A stretch of DNA of 64,000 nucleotides, from NCBI RefSeq assembly GCF_001014975.1, contig NZ_BBXA01000019.1, positions 18,501-82,500 of the forward strand. The letters are read 5' to 3'. Each line of letters opens with the position of its first letter. Position 1 is the stretch's first letter. The notes under the pieces were generated by a model. That model did no database searches. It was not told where the DNA came from and worked only from the letters and a program-made list of their open reading frames with translations. The position numbers were made by a program, and so were the translations under genes. The stretch comes from Novosphingobium sp. MD-1. GTDB taxonomy: Bacteria > Pseudomonadota > Alphaproteobacteria > Sphingomonadales > Sphingomonadaceae. Shown here piece after piece: positions 29,084 through 39,337 of the stretch.

Positions 29084-29617
29084 ATGGGGTACAAGCGCGA
29101 CGACATGCACAAACTTCACGAACCCCTTGCCGAGATCGGACAGTGTGGCCTTCCCGTGGCGCTGGAAGCCATGGGCGAGCGCTGGTCGTTCATGATCCTG
29201 CGCGCCGCCCTGAACGGCGTCCGGCACTTCGAGGATTTCCTCGACGAGCTTGGGATCGCCCGGAACATCCTTTCGAACCGCCTGTCAAGGCTGGTCGAAG
29301 CAGGCATTCTCAAGCGCGAGCATTGCGCCGACGATCGCCGCCGCATCGAATACCGGTTGACGGAAAAGGGATTCGATCTGTTGCCGGCCATGTTGGCATT
29401 GCGCCAGTGGGGCGAGAAATGGCAACTCGGCGTCGCCGCCAATCCGGTGCTGTGCGACGCGCGCGACGGCAGGCCCATCGCGCCGATCACGATCCGCGCG
29501 CACGACGATCGCCAGTTGAAGCACAGCGACCTCACCTGGCGTGATCTGGCGGATGTGGAAGCGGAAGAAGCGGGCGGCGTTGCTGCCGGAACAGCTCCGG
29601 TCCGCATCGTCGGGTAG
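29084..29617 (+). CDS. HxlR-family winged-helix transcriptional regulator
   Basis: 177 aa; ATG 29105 is an alternative start. The HxlR domain (about 18-110) has the conserved cysteine in QCGLPVALEAMGERWSFMILRAAL, the recognition segment GIARNILSNRLSRLVEAGIL and a wing (RRRIEYRLTEKGFDLLPAM). Several HxlR proteins sense electrophiles or oxidants through that N-terminal cysteine. The C-terminal 60 residues are a polar extension with no recognised fold. Operator candidate directly upstream at 29048-29070. Confidence 0.92.
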   Translation: MGYKRDDMHKLHEPLAEIGQCGLPVALEAMGERWSFMILRAALNGVRHFEDFLDELGIARNILSNRLSRLVEAGILKREHCADDRRRIEYRLTEKGFDLLPAMLALRQWGEKWQLGVAANPVLCDARDGRPIAPITIRAHDDRQLKHSDLTWRDLADVEAEEAGGVAAGTAPVRIVG

Positions 29618-29686
29618 CAAGCCCCGCAGACTATCTGCAAAAAGAACCCGGGAGCGGGGGGCTGAGGTCCGCCCCCGGGGTGCAGA

Positions 29687-29989
29687 TTACCGGCTGTGGA
29701 CCGGTCCGCGCTTGATCGAGGCGAATTTCGCCCGCGCATTGTTCAGCGCGCTGTTATAGCAAGTCCGTTCGGACACCTGCTCGTTCAGAGAAGCGCGATC
29801 GGTGCCGATGCCGCAGACACCGCGGGCCGCGCTGCGCAGGCGGGCGTCGAACGCGGACTGTCCGTGCGGCGTGGAAAGGTCGAGATCGGCATAGTCCACC
29901 GCGCGGGTTTCCTGGGCAAAGGCGGGCTGCGCGGCGATGGTCAGGCCGAAAAGGGCAGTGGCGAAAGCGGTCTTGGTGAGAGCGGTCAT
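29687..29989 (-). CDS. UrcA family protein
   Basis: 100 aa from ATG 29989. Signal peptide about 1-25 (FATALFGLTIAAQPAFAQ). The mature part has the UrcA pattern: VDYADLDLSTPHGQSAFDARLRSAARGVCG..., then CYNSALNNARAKF. Two cysteines (in RGVCG and RTCYN) probably form a disulfide. The family is abundant in sphingomonads, exported, and of unknown function. Convergent with the HxlR gene. Confidence 0.85.
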   Translation of the reverse strand: MTALTKTAFATALFGLTIAAQPAFAQETRAVDYADLDLSTPHGQSAFDARLRSAARGVCGIGTDRASLNEQVSERTCYNSALNNARAKFASIKRGPVHSR

Positions 29990-30256
29990 GGTCTGGTCCT
30001 CAATCTGGTGTCCGGAACCGTTTGGCGGTCGATCCCGGAAGGGGGGCTGCGACGGCAGATCGGGGTATGGGGGGCAACGCCGTCGCTGAAGTTGTCCTAC
30101 GCCGCCCCGCCCCGTCGCGCCCGCCGTCATCGACAAGGCAGGAAGTCCCGCCGACGAGAAGCGACCGCGTCCGACGAACGACCGTCCTGATCCGGTGAAC
30201 CGCATGGGCCGCATGTTGCTGACAACCGGGAAGAAGAGTTCTATCGTTACGCGACA

Positions 30257-30523
30257 ATGGCCATTCTCGTCACATTCCTGCTCGGCATCGGCAATTTCGC
30301 TCTGCACCGGGCAGTCCTGGACAGCGGCCATCCGCTGCTGGGCAAAATGCCTTGGTTCTATCACGGCCTCCACCGGCGCTTCAGCTTCGCGGTGGAATTC
30401 CTGATGCTGTTTGCCGGGCTGCTGCTGACCGCGCAGGGCATTGCGTGGGGGCCGGTCGCCTACCTCGGCTATACCGCGCTCAACGGCCTATCCGCGTGGC
30501 TGATCCTGAGCGACCGTATCTGA
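30257..30523 (+). CDS. Small inner-membrane protein, hypothetical
   Basis: 88 aa. Three hydrophobic segments are visible: about 1-18 (MAILVTFLLGIGNFALH), 45-62 (AVEFLMLFAGLLLTAQG) and 63-84. The basic loop WFYHGLHRRF between the first two suggests inner-membrane topology. No family recognised. The ORF has typical sphingomonad codon use and sits 43 bp before the lipid-kinase-like gene. Confidence 0.6.
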   Translation: MAILVTFLLGIGNFALHRAVLDSGHPLLGKMPWFYHGLHRRFSFAVEFLMLFAGLLLTAQGIAWGPVAYLGYTALNGLSAWLILSDRI

Positions 30524-30566
30524 ACCGGCCCGGGAACCACGCGCGCCCAGCCGCATTGCCCGAACG

Positions 30567-31421
30567 ATGGACCGAACCCCGCCAATCTGGCTGGTCGCCA
30601 ACGCGGCCAGCGGCAGCAACAGCGACGACGCGCTCGACGACCTGATGGCCAGACTGGCCGCCACCGGGAGAGAACCGGCGCGCGTCGTGCGCTTTCCTGA
30701 CGATGCCCTGCCGGCGCGCGCCGATCTCGACCGCGAAGGCATCGGCATGCTTGCGGTGTTCACCGGGGACGGCACCGTCAACGCGCAGTGCACGCGGCTC
30801 TATGGCTGGCAAGGCGACGTGCTCGTCTTGCCGGGCGGCACGCAGAACCTCATGGCCAAGGCGCTGCATGGCGAAGACGTGTCTGTCGAAGGCGTGGTTG
30901 CGGCGCTGGAACAGGGCAGCCTCTCATCCACACGCCGCCGCCTGATCCGCTGCGCGCAAGGTGACGCCCTGTGCGAGATCGTGGCCGGCCCCGGCGCGGT
31001 ATGGGCCGACGTGCGCGAGGAAATCCGCGACGGCGATCTGGGCGGCATCGCGACATCACTGGGCGAAGCGATTCGCCGCAGCGCCTCGGACCCCGGCGTG
31101 ACGATCGTCGAGCCGGCAACGGGGCGCGAGGAAGGCTACCCCGCCCTACGCCTTCACCCCGGCGCTGCGGGCATGGCTGTCGATGCCTATGGCCCGCAGG
31201 ACATCGCCGGCATCGCGCAGCAAGCGGGCGCGATCCTGCGGCGGGATTTCCGCACTGGCCCGCACGACAAGCTGGGCGAACACGATCGCGTGCGCTGCCG
31301 CTCCGACGAGCCGATCGAACTGATGATCGACGGCGAACGCCGCACCGGATCGCGCGAAGTGACGTTCGAAATCATGGACTGCGACGTGAATTTCCTGTCT
31401 AGCATCCGGCAGCATGAGTAA
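30567..31421 (+). CDS. Diacylglycerol/lipid kinase-family protein
   Basis: 284 aa. WLVANAASGSNSDDALDDLMARL at the N-terminus and LAVFTGDGTVNAQCTRL..VLPGGTQNLMAK match the DAGK catalytic fold (NP-x-SG and GGDGT-N blocks). The second motif reads TGDGT rather than GGDGT, and the nucleotide-binding loop PGGTQNLMAK replaces the common PLGTGNDFAR. Substrate unknown. Its stop overlaps the start of the metallophosphoesterase by 8 bp, so the two are coupled and may act on related phospho-lipid substrates (inference). Confidence 0.8.
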   Translation: MDRTPPIWLVANAASGSNSDDALDDLMARLAATGREPARVVRFPDDALPARADLDREGIGMLAVFTGDGTVNAQCTRLYGWQGDVLVLPGGTQNLMAKALHGEDVSVEGVVAALEQGSLSSTRRRLIRCAQGDALCEIVAGPGAVWADVREEIRDGDLGGIATSLGEAIRRSASDPGVTIVEPATGREEGYPALRLHPGAAGMAVDAYGPQDIAGIAQQAGAILRRDFRTGPHDKLGEHDRVRCRSDEPIELMIDGERRTGSREVTFEIMDCDVNFLSSIRQHE

Positions 31422-32277
31422 CTCTGCCCCGATCCGGATCTTCCATCTCAGCGACATCCATTTCGGGCTGGAGGACCGGGAGGCGCTGGCCTGGGCGCGG
31501 GAAAGCATCGCGCGCGAACGGCCGGACGCGGTGGCCATCACCGGCGATCTGACGATGCGCGCGCGCCACCGCGAATTCGCCGCCGCCTGCGACTGGATTC
31601 TCTCGCTCGATGCGGCCGTGACGGTGGAGGTGGGCAATCACGACCTGCCCTATTTCAACCTCTTCGAACGCTTCACCGATCCCTATCGCCGTTTCCGCCG
31701 GATCGAGGCGCTGGTCGAGCGCGCGATTCCGGTCAACGGCATCGCGATCATCCCGCTCAAGACCACGGCACGGGCGCAGCCGCGCCTCAACTGGTCAAAA
31801 GGCTGTGTGACCCGGCACGCGCTGGCGCAGACGCTGGCGGCGATCGACGCGCTTCCCGTGGGCGTCCGCGCCATCGTTACCGCGCATCACCCGCTGGTGG
31901 AGGCCGGCACGCGCGGCAAGGCGCTGACGCGGGGAGGATCGCGCGCGCTGGCGGAACTGGCGAAGCGCGATGTGCTGGCCGTGCTTTCCGGCCACGTCCA
32001 CGATCCGTTCGACCTGATCCACCCCACCCCAAACGGCCCGGTCCGCATGATCGGCGCGGGCACGCTTTCGCAGCGGATCCGCTCGACTCCGGTCAGCTTC
32101 AACGAACTGACGATCGCGGACGGCCGGATCGACGTGCGCGTGCGAAATATGGAGCGCGTGCCCACGCGCGCCATGCAGATCGACGACATCCCCGAAGACG
32201 CCCTGCCCCCGCGGGAGACCGGCGCGCCGGTGGCCCCGATCGGCGCCGTGCCCGACGTCGATCCGCCGGTGCATTGA
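31414..32277 (+). CDS. Calcineurin-like metallophosphoesterase
   Basis: 287 aa. The metal-ligand motifs occur in order: FHLSDIHFG (D-x-H), AITGDLT (GD), VEVGNHDLP (GNHD), TAHHPL (H), and LSGHVHDPF (GHxH). The family contains phosphodiesterases of the CpdA/Icc type and lipid phosphatases; the substrate cannot be told from sequence. Overlaps the lipid-kinase-like gene upstream; gltX follows after 30 bp. Confidence 0.9.
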   Translation: MSNSAPIRIFHLSDIHFGLEDREALAWARESIARERPDAVAITGDLTMRARHREFAAACDWILSLDAAVTVEVGNHDLPYFNLFERFTDPYRRFRRIEALVERAIPVNGIAIIPLKTTARAQPRLNWSKGCVTRHALAQTLAAIDALPVGVRAIVTAHHPLVEAGTRGKALTRGGSRALAELAKRDVLAVLSGHVHDPFDLIHPTPNGPVRMIGAGTLSQRIRSTPVSFNELTIADGRIDVRVRNMERVPTRAMQIDDIPEDALPPRETGAPVAPIGAVPDVDPPVH

Positions 32278-32307
32278 GCGCGGCGCGACACGCGCTATAG
32301 GGCACCC

Positions 32308-33660
32308 ATGTCCGCAAACCTTTCCACGCCCGTCGTCACGCGCTTCGCGCCATCGCCCACCGGGCGGCTCCATGTCGGCAATATTCGCACGGCGCTGCAC
32401 AACTGGCTGCTCGCCAAGCGCCACGGCGGTCGCTTCCTGCTGCGCATCGACGATACCGATGCCGAGCGCAGCCGCGAGGAGCATGTCGAAGCGATCCGCG
32501 CCGATCTGGCGTGGCTGGGCCTCCATCCCGAAGGCGAGGAGCGCCAATCGGCGCGCTTTGCGATCTACGAGGCCGCGTTCGACCGGCTGGTCGCCGCCGG
32601 GCGGCTCTATCGCTGCTACGAGACCGCCCAGGAACTCGATCTCAAACGCAAGGTCCTGCTCGGGCGCGGTCTGCCGCCGATCTACGATCGCGCCGCGCTG
32701 CACCTGTCCGAAGCCGATCACGCGGCCAGGGCGGCGGCGGGCGAAAAGCCCCACTGGCGCTTCCTGCTGGACCACGACACGCCGATCGCATGGCACGACG
32801 GCATCCGCGGCCCGCAGTACTTCGACCCGCGCCAGATGTCCGATCCGGTGGTACGCCGCGCCGACGGATCGTGGCTCTACATGCTGCCCAGCGCGATCGA
32901 CGATGCCGCCATGGGGATCAGCGACGTGTTGCGCGGCGAGGACCACGTTTCCAACACCGCCACGCAGATCCAGATGTTCGGCGCGCTGGGGGCGGAGCCG
33001 CCGCGCTTCGCCCACGCCGCGCTGCTGACCGGCACCGAAGGCAAGCTCTCCAAGCGGCTGGGCTCGCTGGGGGTCGCCGATCTGCGCGAGGCGGGGATTG
33101 AACCCGAAGCCCTGATCGCCATGCTGGCGCGCCTGGGAACGTCGGACCCGATCGATCCCGCGCTGGATGCGGATGCCCTGGCCGCCGCGTTCGACCTTTC
33201 CCGGTTCGGCCGCGCGCCGGCGCGGTTCGACGATGCCGAACTGCACCGCATCAACGCCGCCGTGGTCCATCGCCTGCCGTTCGCGCGCGTGGCCCATCTC
33301 CTGCCCGAAGGCATGACCGAGGTCGCCTGGGAAGCGATCCGCCCCAACCTGGCCCATATCGGCGAAGCGGCCGACTGGTGGCGCGTGGTGACTGGGCCGA
33401 TCACTGCCCCCGAGGCCGACCCCGAGACGCGGGCCTTCCTCGATCAGGCCGCGACGGTCGCAGCCGGGATCGACTGGGCGTCCGACCCCTGGAGCGCATT
33501 GACGGCGACGCTCAAGGACGCGACCGGGCGCAAGGGCAAGGCCCTGTTTCTGCCGCTGCGGCAGGCACTCACGGGCATGGACCACGGGCCGGACATGAAG
33601 GCGCTGCTGCCGCTGATCGGCAAGGCCGAAGCAATCGGACGGCTCAGCCCCGCGCCCTGA
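32308..33660 (+). CDS. gltX: Glutamate--tRNA ligase
   Basis: 450 aa class I synthetase. PSPTGRLHVGNIRTALHNWLLAK carries the HIGH-type motif (HVGN) and RFLLRIDDTDAERS follows, as in GluRS; the KMSKS-equivalent is KLSKR at about 246-250. A C-terminal anticodon-binding region completes the protein. Alphaproteobacteria often carry two GltX paralogues; whether this one also charges tRNA-Gln for the transamidation route cannot be decided here. Convergent with the YqgE/AlgH gene, 12 bp apart. Confidence 0.93.
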   Translation: MSANLSTPVVTRFAPSPTGRLHVGNIRTALHNWLLAKRHGGRFLLRIDDTDAERSREEHVEAIRADLAWLGLHPEGEERQSARFAIYEAAFDRLVAAGRLYRCYETAQELDLKRKVLLGRGLPPIYDRAALHLSEADHAARAAAGEKPHWRFLLDHDTPIAWHDGIRGPQYFDPRQMSDPVVRRADGSWLYMLPSAIDDAAMGISDVLRGEDHVSNTATQIQMFGALGAEPPRFAHAALLTGTEGKLSKRLGSLGVADLREAGIEPEALIAMLARLGTSDPIDPALDADALAAAFDLSRFGRAPARFDDAELHRINAAVVHRLPFARVAHLLPEGMTEVAWEAIRPNLAHIGEAADWWRVVTGPITAPEADPETRAFLDQAATVAAGIDWASDPWSALTATLKDATGRKGKALFLPLRQALTGMDHGPDMKALLPLIGKAEAIGRLSPAP

Positions 33661-33672
33661 CGCCGAAGCGGG

Positions 33673-34233
33673 TCAGGCGCTGCCCGTTTCGCTCGCCAGC
33701 AAGGCGGGATCGATGCCGTGGATGCGCCAGGTCGCGGCCCAGCGCGCGCCGACCGGCGTATCGAACAGGATATCCGAACTGCCGTCCGCCGCGAACCATC
33801 CGTGCCGCCGCATCTCGCCTTCGAGCTGGCCAGGCGCCCAGCCGGCATAGCCCAGCGCGATCAGCCAGTGCCGTGGCCCGCGCCCCTCCGCGATGGCCCG
33901 AAGGATGTCGAGCGAAGCGGAAAGCCCGCACAGCGGATGCACGTCGATCGTGCCCGCCCCGCCCCAGTCCCGCGAATGGAGGACGAACCCGCGCGATGGT
34001 TCCACCGGACCGCCATGGAGCACCGGCCCATCGGGCGCGACACCGGGATCGATGCCCACGTCTTCCAGAAGGCCGTGCAGGGTCACGCCATCACGGGGCT
34101 GGCCGATGCCGATGCCCATTGCACCGTTTTCGTCGTGCACGCACATCGCGATCACCGCGTGGTCGAAACGCGGATCGCCCATGCCCGGCATGGCCAGCAG
34201 GATCCGGCCGGCGAGGTACTGCGCTTCAGGCAT
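33673..34233 (-). CDS. YqgE/AlgH family protein
   Basis: 186 aa from ATG 34233 (MPEAQYLAGRILLAMPGMGDPRF). Conserved segments are AVIAMCVHDENGAMGIGIG, VLHGGPVEPSRGFVLHS and HWLIALGYAGWAPGQLEGEM. A structural family with no established enzymatic activity; the AlgH name comes from alginate regulation in Pseudomonas. Cytosolic. Confidence 0.93.
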   Translation of the reverse strand: MPEAQYLAGRILLAMPGMGDPRFDHAVIAMCVHDENGAMGIGIGQPRDGVTLHGLLEDVGIDPGVAPDGPVLHGGPVEPSRGFVLHSRDWGGAGTIDVHPLCGLSASLDILRAIAEGRGPRHWLIALGYAGWAPGQLEGEMRRHGWFAADGSSDILFDTPVGARWAATWRIHGIDPALLASETGSA

Positions 34234-34440
34234 CTGGAACCGTATCCTTTCGAGCCTCCCGCACCCCATCATGACGCAGCTGGACGACCGGCACAACGGG
34301 ACGAATCGTCGGGCATTTGATACCGGTCAACCCATATTAGGCAAAACTGATTAATCCGAGTCGCGATCCCTTTTGAACGCAATGGCCCGGTTCGGCGGAA
34401 TGCCGGCCAAGGGGCCGTTCGGACCAGGAAGGAACGCGCC

Positions 34441-34629
34441 GTGCTGCGCCTGATGCTTGTGCTTCACGCTGTCATCGCCACCACCCTGATGGGGGCTGGA
34501 ATCACCGCCGCGCTGGCGGCAGGTTATGTTGCCAAGGGGCCGATCCTGGCCGCCGCGCTGGGCGGCTTCGTTCTGGCGTTCCCGGCAAGCTGGCTGATCG
34601 CCCGCCAGATCGTGGCGCGCGCGGGCTGA
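34441..34629 (+). CDS. Small two-helix membrane protein
   Basis: 62 aa from GTG 34441, preceded by an AGGAAGGA ribosome-binding site. Two hydrophobic helices at about 5-27 and 34-55 joined by VAKGP. Similar tiny membrane proteins in alphaproteobacteria are sometimes misnamed CTP synthetase in databases; nothing here supports such an activity. Convergent with glnD, 17 bp apart. Confidence 0.65.
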   Translation: MLRLMLVLHAVIATTLMGAGITAALAAGYVAKGPILAAALGGFVLAFPASWLIARQIVARAG

Positions 34630-34646
34630 AACCCGCCCGCATCCCG

Positions 34647-37391
34647 TCAGGCTGCGACCGCCTTCATCTCGTGTTCGCCGGCCGCTTCCAGCAGGCGTTT
34701 CTCCACCGTTTTCAGCCTGTTTTCGGCGGCCACCTTCTCACCCAGCACATCGGTGACGTAGAACGTATCGACCGCGCGCTCGCCATAGGTAGCGATATGC
34801 GCGGAATGGACGACCAGCCGCGCCTCGAACAGCGCGCGCGCCAGGCGGTTAAGCAGGGCGGGCCGATCGCGCGCGCCCACCTCGATCACGGTGAAGCGGT
34901 TGGACGCCTTGTTGTCGAAGATCACGATCGGCTGGACCTCGAACGCGTCGGCGCGCGGGCGGGCCAGCGGGCGCGCCGCCAGTTGCGGCACCAGCTTGAC
35001 CCGGTTTGCCAGAGCATCGCCGATCATGGCCTTGAGCCGCCCGATCTGCGCCTCTTCGCTGAACGGACGCCCAAGCGGGTCCTGCACCAGGAAGTTGTCG
35101 ACCGCCGTACCGTTGCGCGCCGTGTGGATGCGCGCGTCGATGATGTTGCCGCCGGCCAGATGGATGCCGCCCGCGATGCGATAGAACAGCCCCGGATGGT
35201 CCGCCGCCATCACCGTGACCAGCGTCGCCCCGCGCGCCGGGTAGTATTGCGCCTCGACCGATAGCGGCTGCCCGTGCGCGCGGTCGAGCTGCTGGAGGTT
35301 GAGCGCGATGATGTCCTCCGGCTCGGCGATCCAGTAGGCTTCGCCCAGCTGGCGGCCGGCGGTGCCGATCAGGTTGTCCCGCTCGCGCAGGATCTCGCCC
35401 ACCGCCTTCTTCTTCGCCGCGATCCGTTCCGCGCGCCCATGCTGCTTGTGGCCCAGCCGCAGCATTTCCTCCGTCGCCAGGAACAAGTCGCCCAGTAGCT
35501 GCCGCTTCCAGCCGTTCCAGATGCCAGGGCCGACGGCGCGAATGTCCACGATCGTCAGGACCAGTAGCAGGCGCAGCCGCTCGACGCTTTGAACCGTGCC
35601 GGCGAAATCGGCGATGGTCTTGTAGTCCGCCAGATCGCGCTTGAACGCGGTGGCGCTCATCAGGAGATGCTGGCGAACCAGCCAGGCGACCAGTTCGGTT
35701 TCCGCCGCCGACAGCCCGAGCCGCGGGCACAGCTTCATCGCCACTTCCGCGCCAAGGATCGAATGGTCCCCGCGCCGCCCCTTGGCGATATCGTGGAGCA
35801 GCGTGGCGACATAAAGCACGCGGCGCGACGCGACCTTGGCGATCACGTCGCTGGCCAGCGGATGATCGTCGCGCGCCTCACCCTTCTCGATCCGCGCCAG
35901 CAGGCCGATCGCGCGGATCGTATGCTCGTCCACCGTGTAGTGGTGGTACATGTCGAACTGCATCTGCGCCACGACACGGCCGAAATCGGGCACGAAGCGG
36001 CCGAACACACCCGCCTCGTTCATCCAGCGCAACACGGTTTCGGGATCGTTGCGACTGGTCAGGATGTCGAGGAACAGCGCATTGGCGCGCGGGTCCTTGC
36101 GCACGCGGGCATCGATCAACCCGGCATCGCGCTGGGCCAGCCGCATCGCTTCCGGATGGATTTCCATCGCCTCGCGATCGGCGAGCGCGAACATCTCCAG
36201 CAGCCGCACGGGCTCCTTGCGGAAGAAATCGTCGCCAGTCACGGTGATGCGCCCGGCATCGATGGTGAACACGCCCACCTTTTTCTTCCGCCGCCGGAAT
36301 GCCGCGAAGAACCCGCGCTTCTGGCGGGCAAACTGTTCGTCAAGCTGCGCCAGGAACACGCCAGTCAGCGATCCCACCTGCTTGGCCTGCAGGAAGAAGA
36401 ACTGCATGAACCGTTCGACCGCGCTCTTGCCCGGCCGGTCTGCGAAGTTCATGTGCATGGCGACCTCGCGCTGGAGATCGAAGGTCAGCCGGTCCTCGGC
36501 CCGGTTCGTCAGCGCGTGGAGATGGCAGCGCACCGCCCAGAAAAAGTTCTCGGCGCGCCGGAACTGGCGGTATTCGTCGGCGGTCAGCAGACCCACGTCG
36601 ACCAGTTCGCTGGGATCGCGCACCTTGTGGATGTATTTGCCGATCCAGTAGAGCGTGTGAAGATCGCGCAGCCCGCCCTTGCCTTCCTTCACGTTCGGCT
36701 CGACCACGTAGCGGCTGTCACCCAGCCGCTTGTGCCGCTCGTTGCGCTCGGCCAGCTTTTCGGAAACGAACTGCCGTTCGGTGCCAGTAACGACCTCGGC
36801 CCAGAAGCGGCGCGAACCTTCCTCGAACAGTTCGCGATCGCCCCACACGTAGCGCCCTTCGAGCAGCGCGGTGCGGATGGTCAGATCGCTGCGCGCCATG
36901 CGCACAAGTTCGTCCAGCGAACGGCTGGAATGGCCAACCTTCAGCCCCAGATCCCACAGGAAATAGAGCATCGCCTCGATCACCTGTTCGCACCACGCCG
37001 TCGGCTTGATCGGCGTGAGAAAGGCGATATCGACATCGGAATGCGGCGCCATTTCGCCCCGGCCGTATCCGCCCACCGCCAGCACGGCGATCCGTTCGCC
37101 CGTGCTGCGGTTGCTGGCGCGATAGACGTCGCCGACGACGTGATCGTAAATCACGCGGACCAACTGGTCGATCAGGAAGGCGTGCCCCTGCGCGCATTCG
37201 TAACCGGCGGACGGCTTTTCCGACAGCCGCCGCATCAGCTCCGACCGCCCGCGCGACAGCGCATCGCGCAGCAGTTCGACCACGACGGGCCGTGCCTTGT
37301 CGCGATGCTCGGCCACGGCGGCGGCCACCGCGTCGGTCAGGGTACGCCGATCAACGATCGCGCGCTGGTGCGGAAGGCGGGGAAGCGTCAT
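34647..37391 (-). CDS. glnD: [Protein-PII] uridylyltransferase / uridylyl-removing enzyme
   Basis: 914 aa from ATG 37391 (MTLPRLPHQRAIVDRR). Domains in order: nucleotidyltransferase with VGGYGRGEMAPHSDVDIAF (G-rich loop plus two Asp) near residue 100; the GlnD linker domain; an HD phosphohydrolase with YHHYTVDEHTIRAIG and LLHDIAKGRRGDHS; and two C-terminal ACT domains (TVMAADHPGLFYRIAGGI and TVIEVGARDRPALLNRLARAL). It senses glutamine and reversibly uridylylates PII, controlling nitrogen assimilation. It lies 87 bp downstream of the acyl-CoA synthetase gene on the same strand. Confidence 0.96.
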   Translation of the reverse strand: MTLPRLPHQRAIVDRRTLTDAVAAAVAEHRDKARPVVVELLRDALSRGRSELMRRLSEKPSAGYECAQGHAFLIDQLVRVIYDHVVGDVYRASNRSTGERIAVLAVGGYGRGEMAPHSDVDIAFLTPIKPTAWCEQVIEAMLYFLWDLGLKVGHSSRSLDELVRMARSDLTIRTALLEGRYVWGDRELFEEGSRRFWAEVVTGTERQFVSEKLAERNERHKRLGDSRYVVEPNVKEGKGGLRDLHTLYWIGKYIHKVRDPSELVDVGLLTADEYRQFRRAENFFWAVRCHLHALTNRAEDRLTFDLQREVAMHMNFADRPGKSAVERFMQFFFLQAKQVGSLTGVFLAQLDEQFARQKRGFFAAFRRRKKKVGVFTIDAGRITVTGDDFFRKEPVRLLEMFALADREAMEIHPEAMRLAQRDAGLIDARVRKDPRANALFLDILTSRNDPETVLRWMNEAGVFGRFVPDFGRVVAQMQFDMYHHYTVDEHTIRAIGLLARIEKGEARDDHPLASDVIAKVASRRVLYVATLLHDIAKGRRGDHSILGAEVAMKLCPRLGLSAAETELVAWLVRQHLLMSATAFKRDLADYKTIADFAGTVQSVERLRLLLVLTIVDIRAVGPGIWNGWKRQLLGDLFLATEEMLRLGHKQHGRAERIAAKKKAVGEILRERDNLIGTAGRQLGEAYWIAEPEDIIALNLQQLDRAHGQPLSVEAQYYPARGATLVTVMAADHPGLFYRIAGGIHLAGGNIIDARIHTARNGTAVDNFLVQDPLGRPFSEEAQIGRLKAMIGDALANRVKLVPQLAARPLARPRADAFEVQPIVIFDNKASNRFTVIEVGARDRPALLNRLARALFEARLVVHSAHIATYGERAVDTFYVTDVLGEKVAAENRLKTVEKRLLEAAGEHEMKAVAA

Positions 37392-37478
37392 GGCGGCTCT
37401 ATAGAAGGAGCGGGGTTGACGGGAAACCACGAAGTCCTCCGTGGTTCCCGCAAAGCCGCGCTACGTTATTCCAGCCGG

Positions 37479-39188
37479 TCAACCAGCCTTGACCGTCCAC
37501 AGCTTCGCATAAGTCTCGCGCAGCGACCGCTTGTCGACCTTTTCCGTGCCCAGGCGCGGAAGCGGCTCGTGAACCTGCCAGAAACGCACTGGAATCTTGA
37601 ACGGCGCGATGTGTTCGGCCAGGAAAACGCGCAGTTCCTCCTCGCTGGCCGAGCAACCGTCCTTGGCCAGATAGACCGCCACCGGCACTTCGCCATAGAG
37701 TTCGTCGGGCAGGCCAAACACGCTGGCCTCGGCGACGCAGGGATGCGCGTAAATCGCCCCTTCCACCTCGATGCACGAGATGTTCTCGCCACCGCGAATG
37801 ATGATGTCCTTCTTGCGATCGACGATGAACAGATAGCCTTCGGGATCGAGATAGCCGAGGTCGCCGGTGCGGAAATAGCCGTCGGGCATGATCGCCTCGG
37901 CGGTCGCCTTGGGATTGTCCCAGTACCCCAGGAAATTGCAGACGCTGCGAATCGAGACTTCGCCGATTTCGCCCTGCGGCCGCGGCTTGCCCGCGTCATC
38001 GAGGATGGCCAGATCAACCAGCGGGCGCGAGGCCGTGCCGGTGCTGTCGGGCTTGGCGAGATAGTTCTCGTTGAGATTGCCACAGCCGACGCCATTGGTT
38101 TCGGTCAGGCCATAGCCGATGATCGGAAAGCCCTGCGGCAGCGCCTTGCGGATGCGTTCGACGTGCTCCACCGGGCGCGGCGCGCCGCCGGCGGCGAAGG
38201 TCACGCAGCTCGACAGGTCGTACTTGTCGCGATCGGGATGCGTGGCGATCTCGAAGCTCATCAGCGGCACGCCGACGAAATAGGTCACCTTCTCGCGCTC
38301 GATCAGGCGCATCGCCTCGGTCGCGTCCCACTTGGGCATCAGCACCAGCTTGCGGCCGAGCGCGAAGCTCTGGAGGAACACCGGAACCTCGCCCGTGACA
38401 TGGAACAGCGGCACGTTGACCAGCGTTACCGGCTGCGCGCCCAGCGGAGGTGCCTCGCCCCGTTCGGTCATCAGGCCCAGCGCCATCACGCTCTGCGCCA
38501 GATAGTTCATCGTGCCCTGCACCACCCCGCGGTGATCGGAATAGGCGCCCTTGGCATTGCCGGTGGAGCCGGAGGTGAACAGCACCGTCGCCAGATCGTC
38601 ACCGCCCAGATCCGGCAAAGGCGTTTCGGCGCCGCCGCCCTGCGCCGTCAGCGCGGCCAGCCCCTGCAGCGGCGGGCAGTCGTGCTCCATCGGCAGCAGC
38701 GTCGCTCCGTGGTCCAGCCCCTCGAGCCGCGCCGCGCGGCCGGCGTCGGCGATGACCAGACGGCACCCCACCAGCCGGATGCCGTGCGCCAGTTCCTCGC
38801 CGCTCCACCAGCCGTTGAGCAGCGTGACGCAGCCTCCCGCCATCACCACCGCCATGTAGGCCACGACCCAGCTTGCCGAATTGCGCGCGACGATGCCGAT
38901 CCGCTCGCCTTTCTGCACGCCGTGGCCTTCCACCAACCCGCCGGCCACCACGCGCGCGGCAGCATATATCTGCGCGAACGTCAGTCGCTGTCCGCCATCG
39001 ATGATGAATTCGCGATCGCCCTGCTGCGCGCAGAACAGCGCGAAATAGGCCGCCAGGCTGGGCGGGGCGGCGGCGATCATCGGCACCGTCCAGCCCGCGC
39101 GCTGGAACGGAACCGTGGCAAACATGCCGCCTTCGGCGGTCAGGGCATCCATGATCCGGGACAGATCCCGATCGAGCTGGCTCAGCAT
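37479..39188 (-). CDS. AMP-forming acyl-CoA synthetase (class I adenylate-forming enzyme)
   Basis: 569 aa from ATG 39188 ([16 protein letters not shown]). ANL-superfamily motifs: [16 protein letters not shown] (P-loop), GYGLTETNG (A5), [35 protein letters not shown] (A7-A8 hinge), and the C-terminal catalytic lysine region [11 protein letters not shown]. It activates a carboxylic acid with ATP and loads it onto CoA; the acid (fatty or aromatic) cannot be predicted. The gene is divergent from lgt. Confidence 0.9.
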   Translation of the reverse strand: MLSQLDRDLSRIMDALTAEGGMFATVPFQRAGWTVPMIAAAPPSLAAYFALFCAQQGDREFIIDGGQRLTFAQIYAAARVVAGGLVEGHGVQKGERIGIVARNSASWVVAYMAVVMAGGCVTLLNGWWSGEELAHGIRLVGCRLVIADAGRAARLEGLDHGATLLPMEHDCPPLQGLAALTAQGGGAETPLPDLGGDDLATVLFTSGSTGNAKGAYSDHRGVVQGTMNYLAQSVMALGLMTERGEAPPLGAQPVTLVNVPLFHVTGEVPVFLQSFALGRKLVLMPKWDATEAMRLIEREKVTYFVGVPLMSFEIATHPDRDKYDLSSCVTFAAGGAPRPVEHVERIRKALPQGFPIIGYGLTETNGVGCGNLNENYLAKPDSTGTASRPLVDLAILDDAGKPRPQGEIGEVSIRSVCNFLGYWDNPKATAEAIMPDGYFRTGDLGYLDPEGYLFIVDRKKDIIIRGGENISCIEVEGAIYAHPCVAEASVFGLPDELYGEVPVAVYLAKDGCSASEEELRVFLAEHIAPFKIPVRFWQVHEPLPRLGTEKVDKRSLRETYAKLWTVKAG

Positions 39189-39337
39189 TGCTTTCGTTAC
39201 TCTCCCAAGTGCGCGTGCCGCACGGCGCGGCCTTTTCATGTTTGTCAGGCATTCGCTGCCGTGCCAAAAGCCGGCGGCGAACCTGCCGGCGAAGACACAG
39301 ACAGGTCCCTTTCTGCAACTTGTACGGAGTTCACTCC

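Noticed and set aside
29640..29686. G/C-rich inverted segment between the HxlR and urcA stop codons as a terminator
   Set aside because: Arms can pair in several registers but none gives a clean stem followed by a T-run.
37421..37449. Imperfect hairpin (GGGAAACCACG / CGTGGTTCCC) between the acyl-CoA synthetase and glnD genes
   Set aside because: It has a bulge and no U-tract on the transcribed strand, so a terminator call is not supported.
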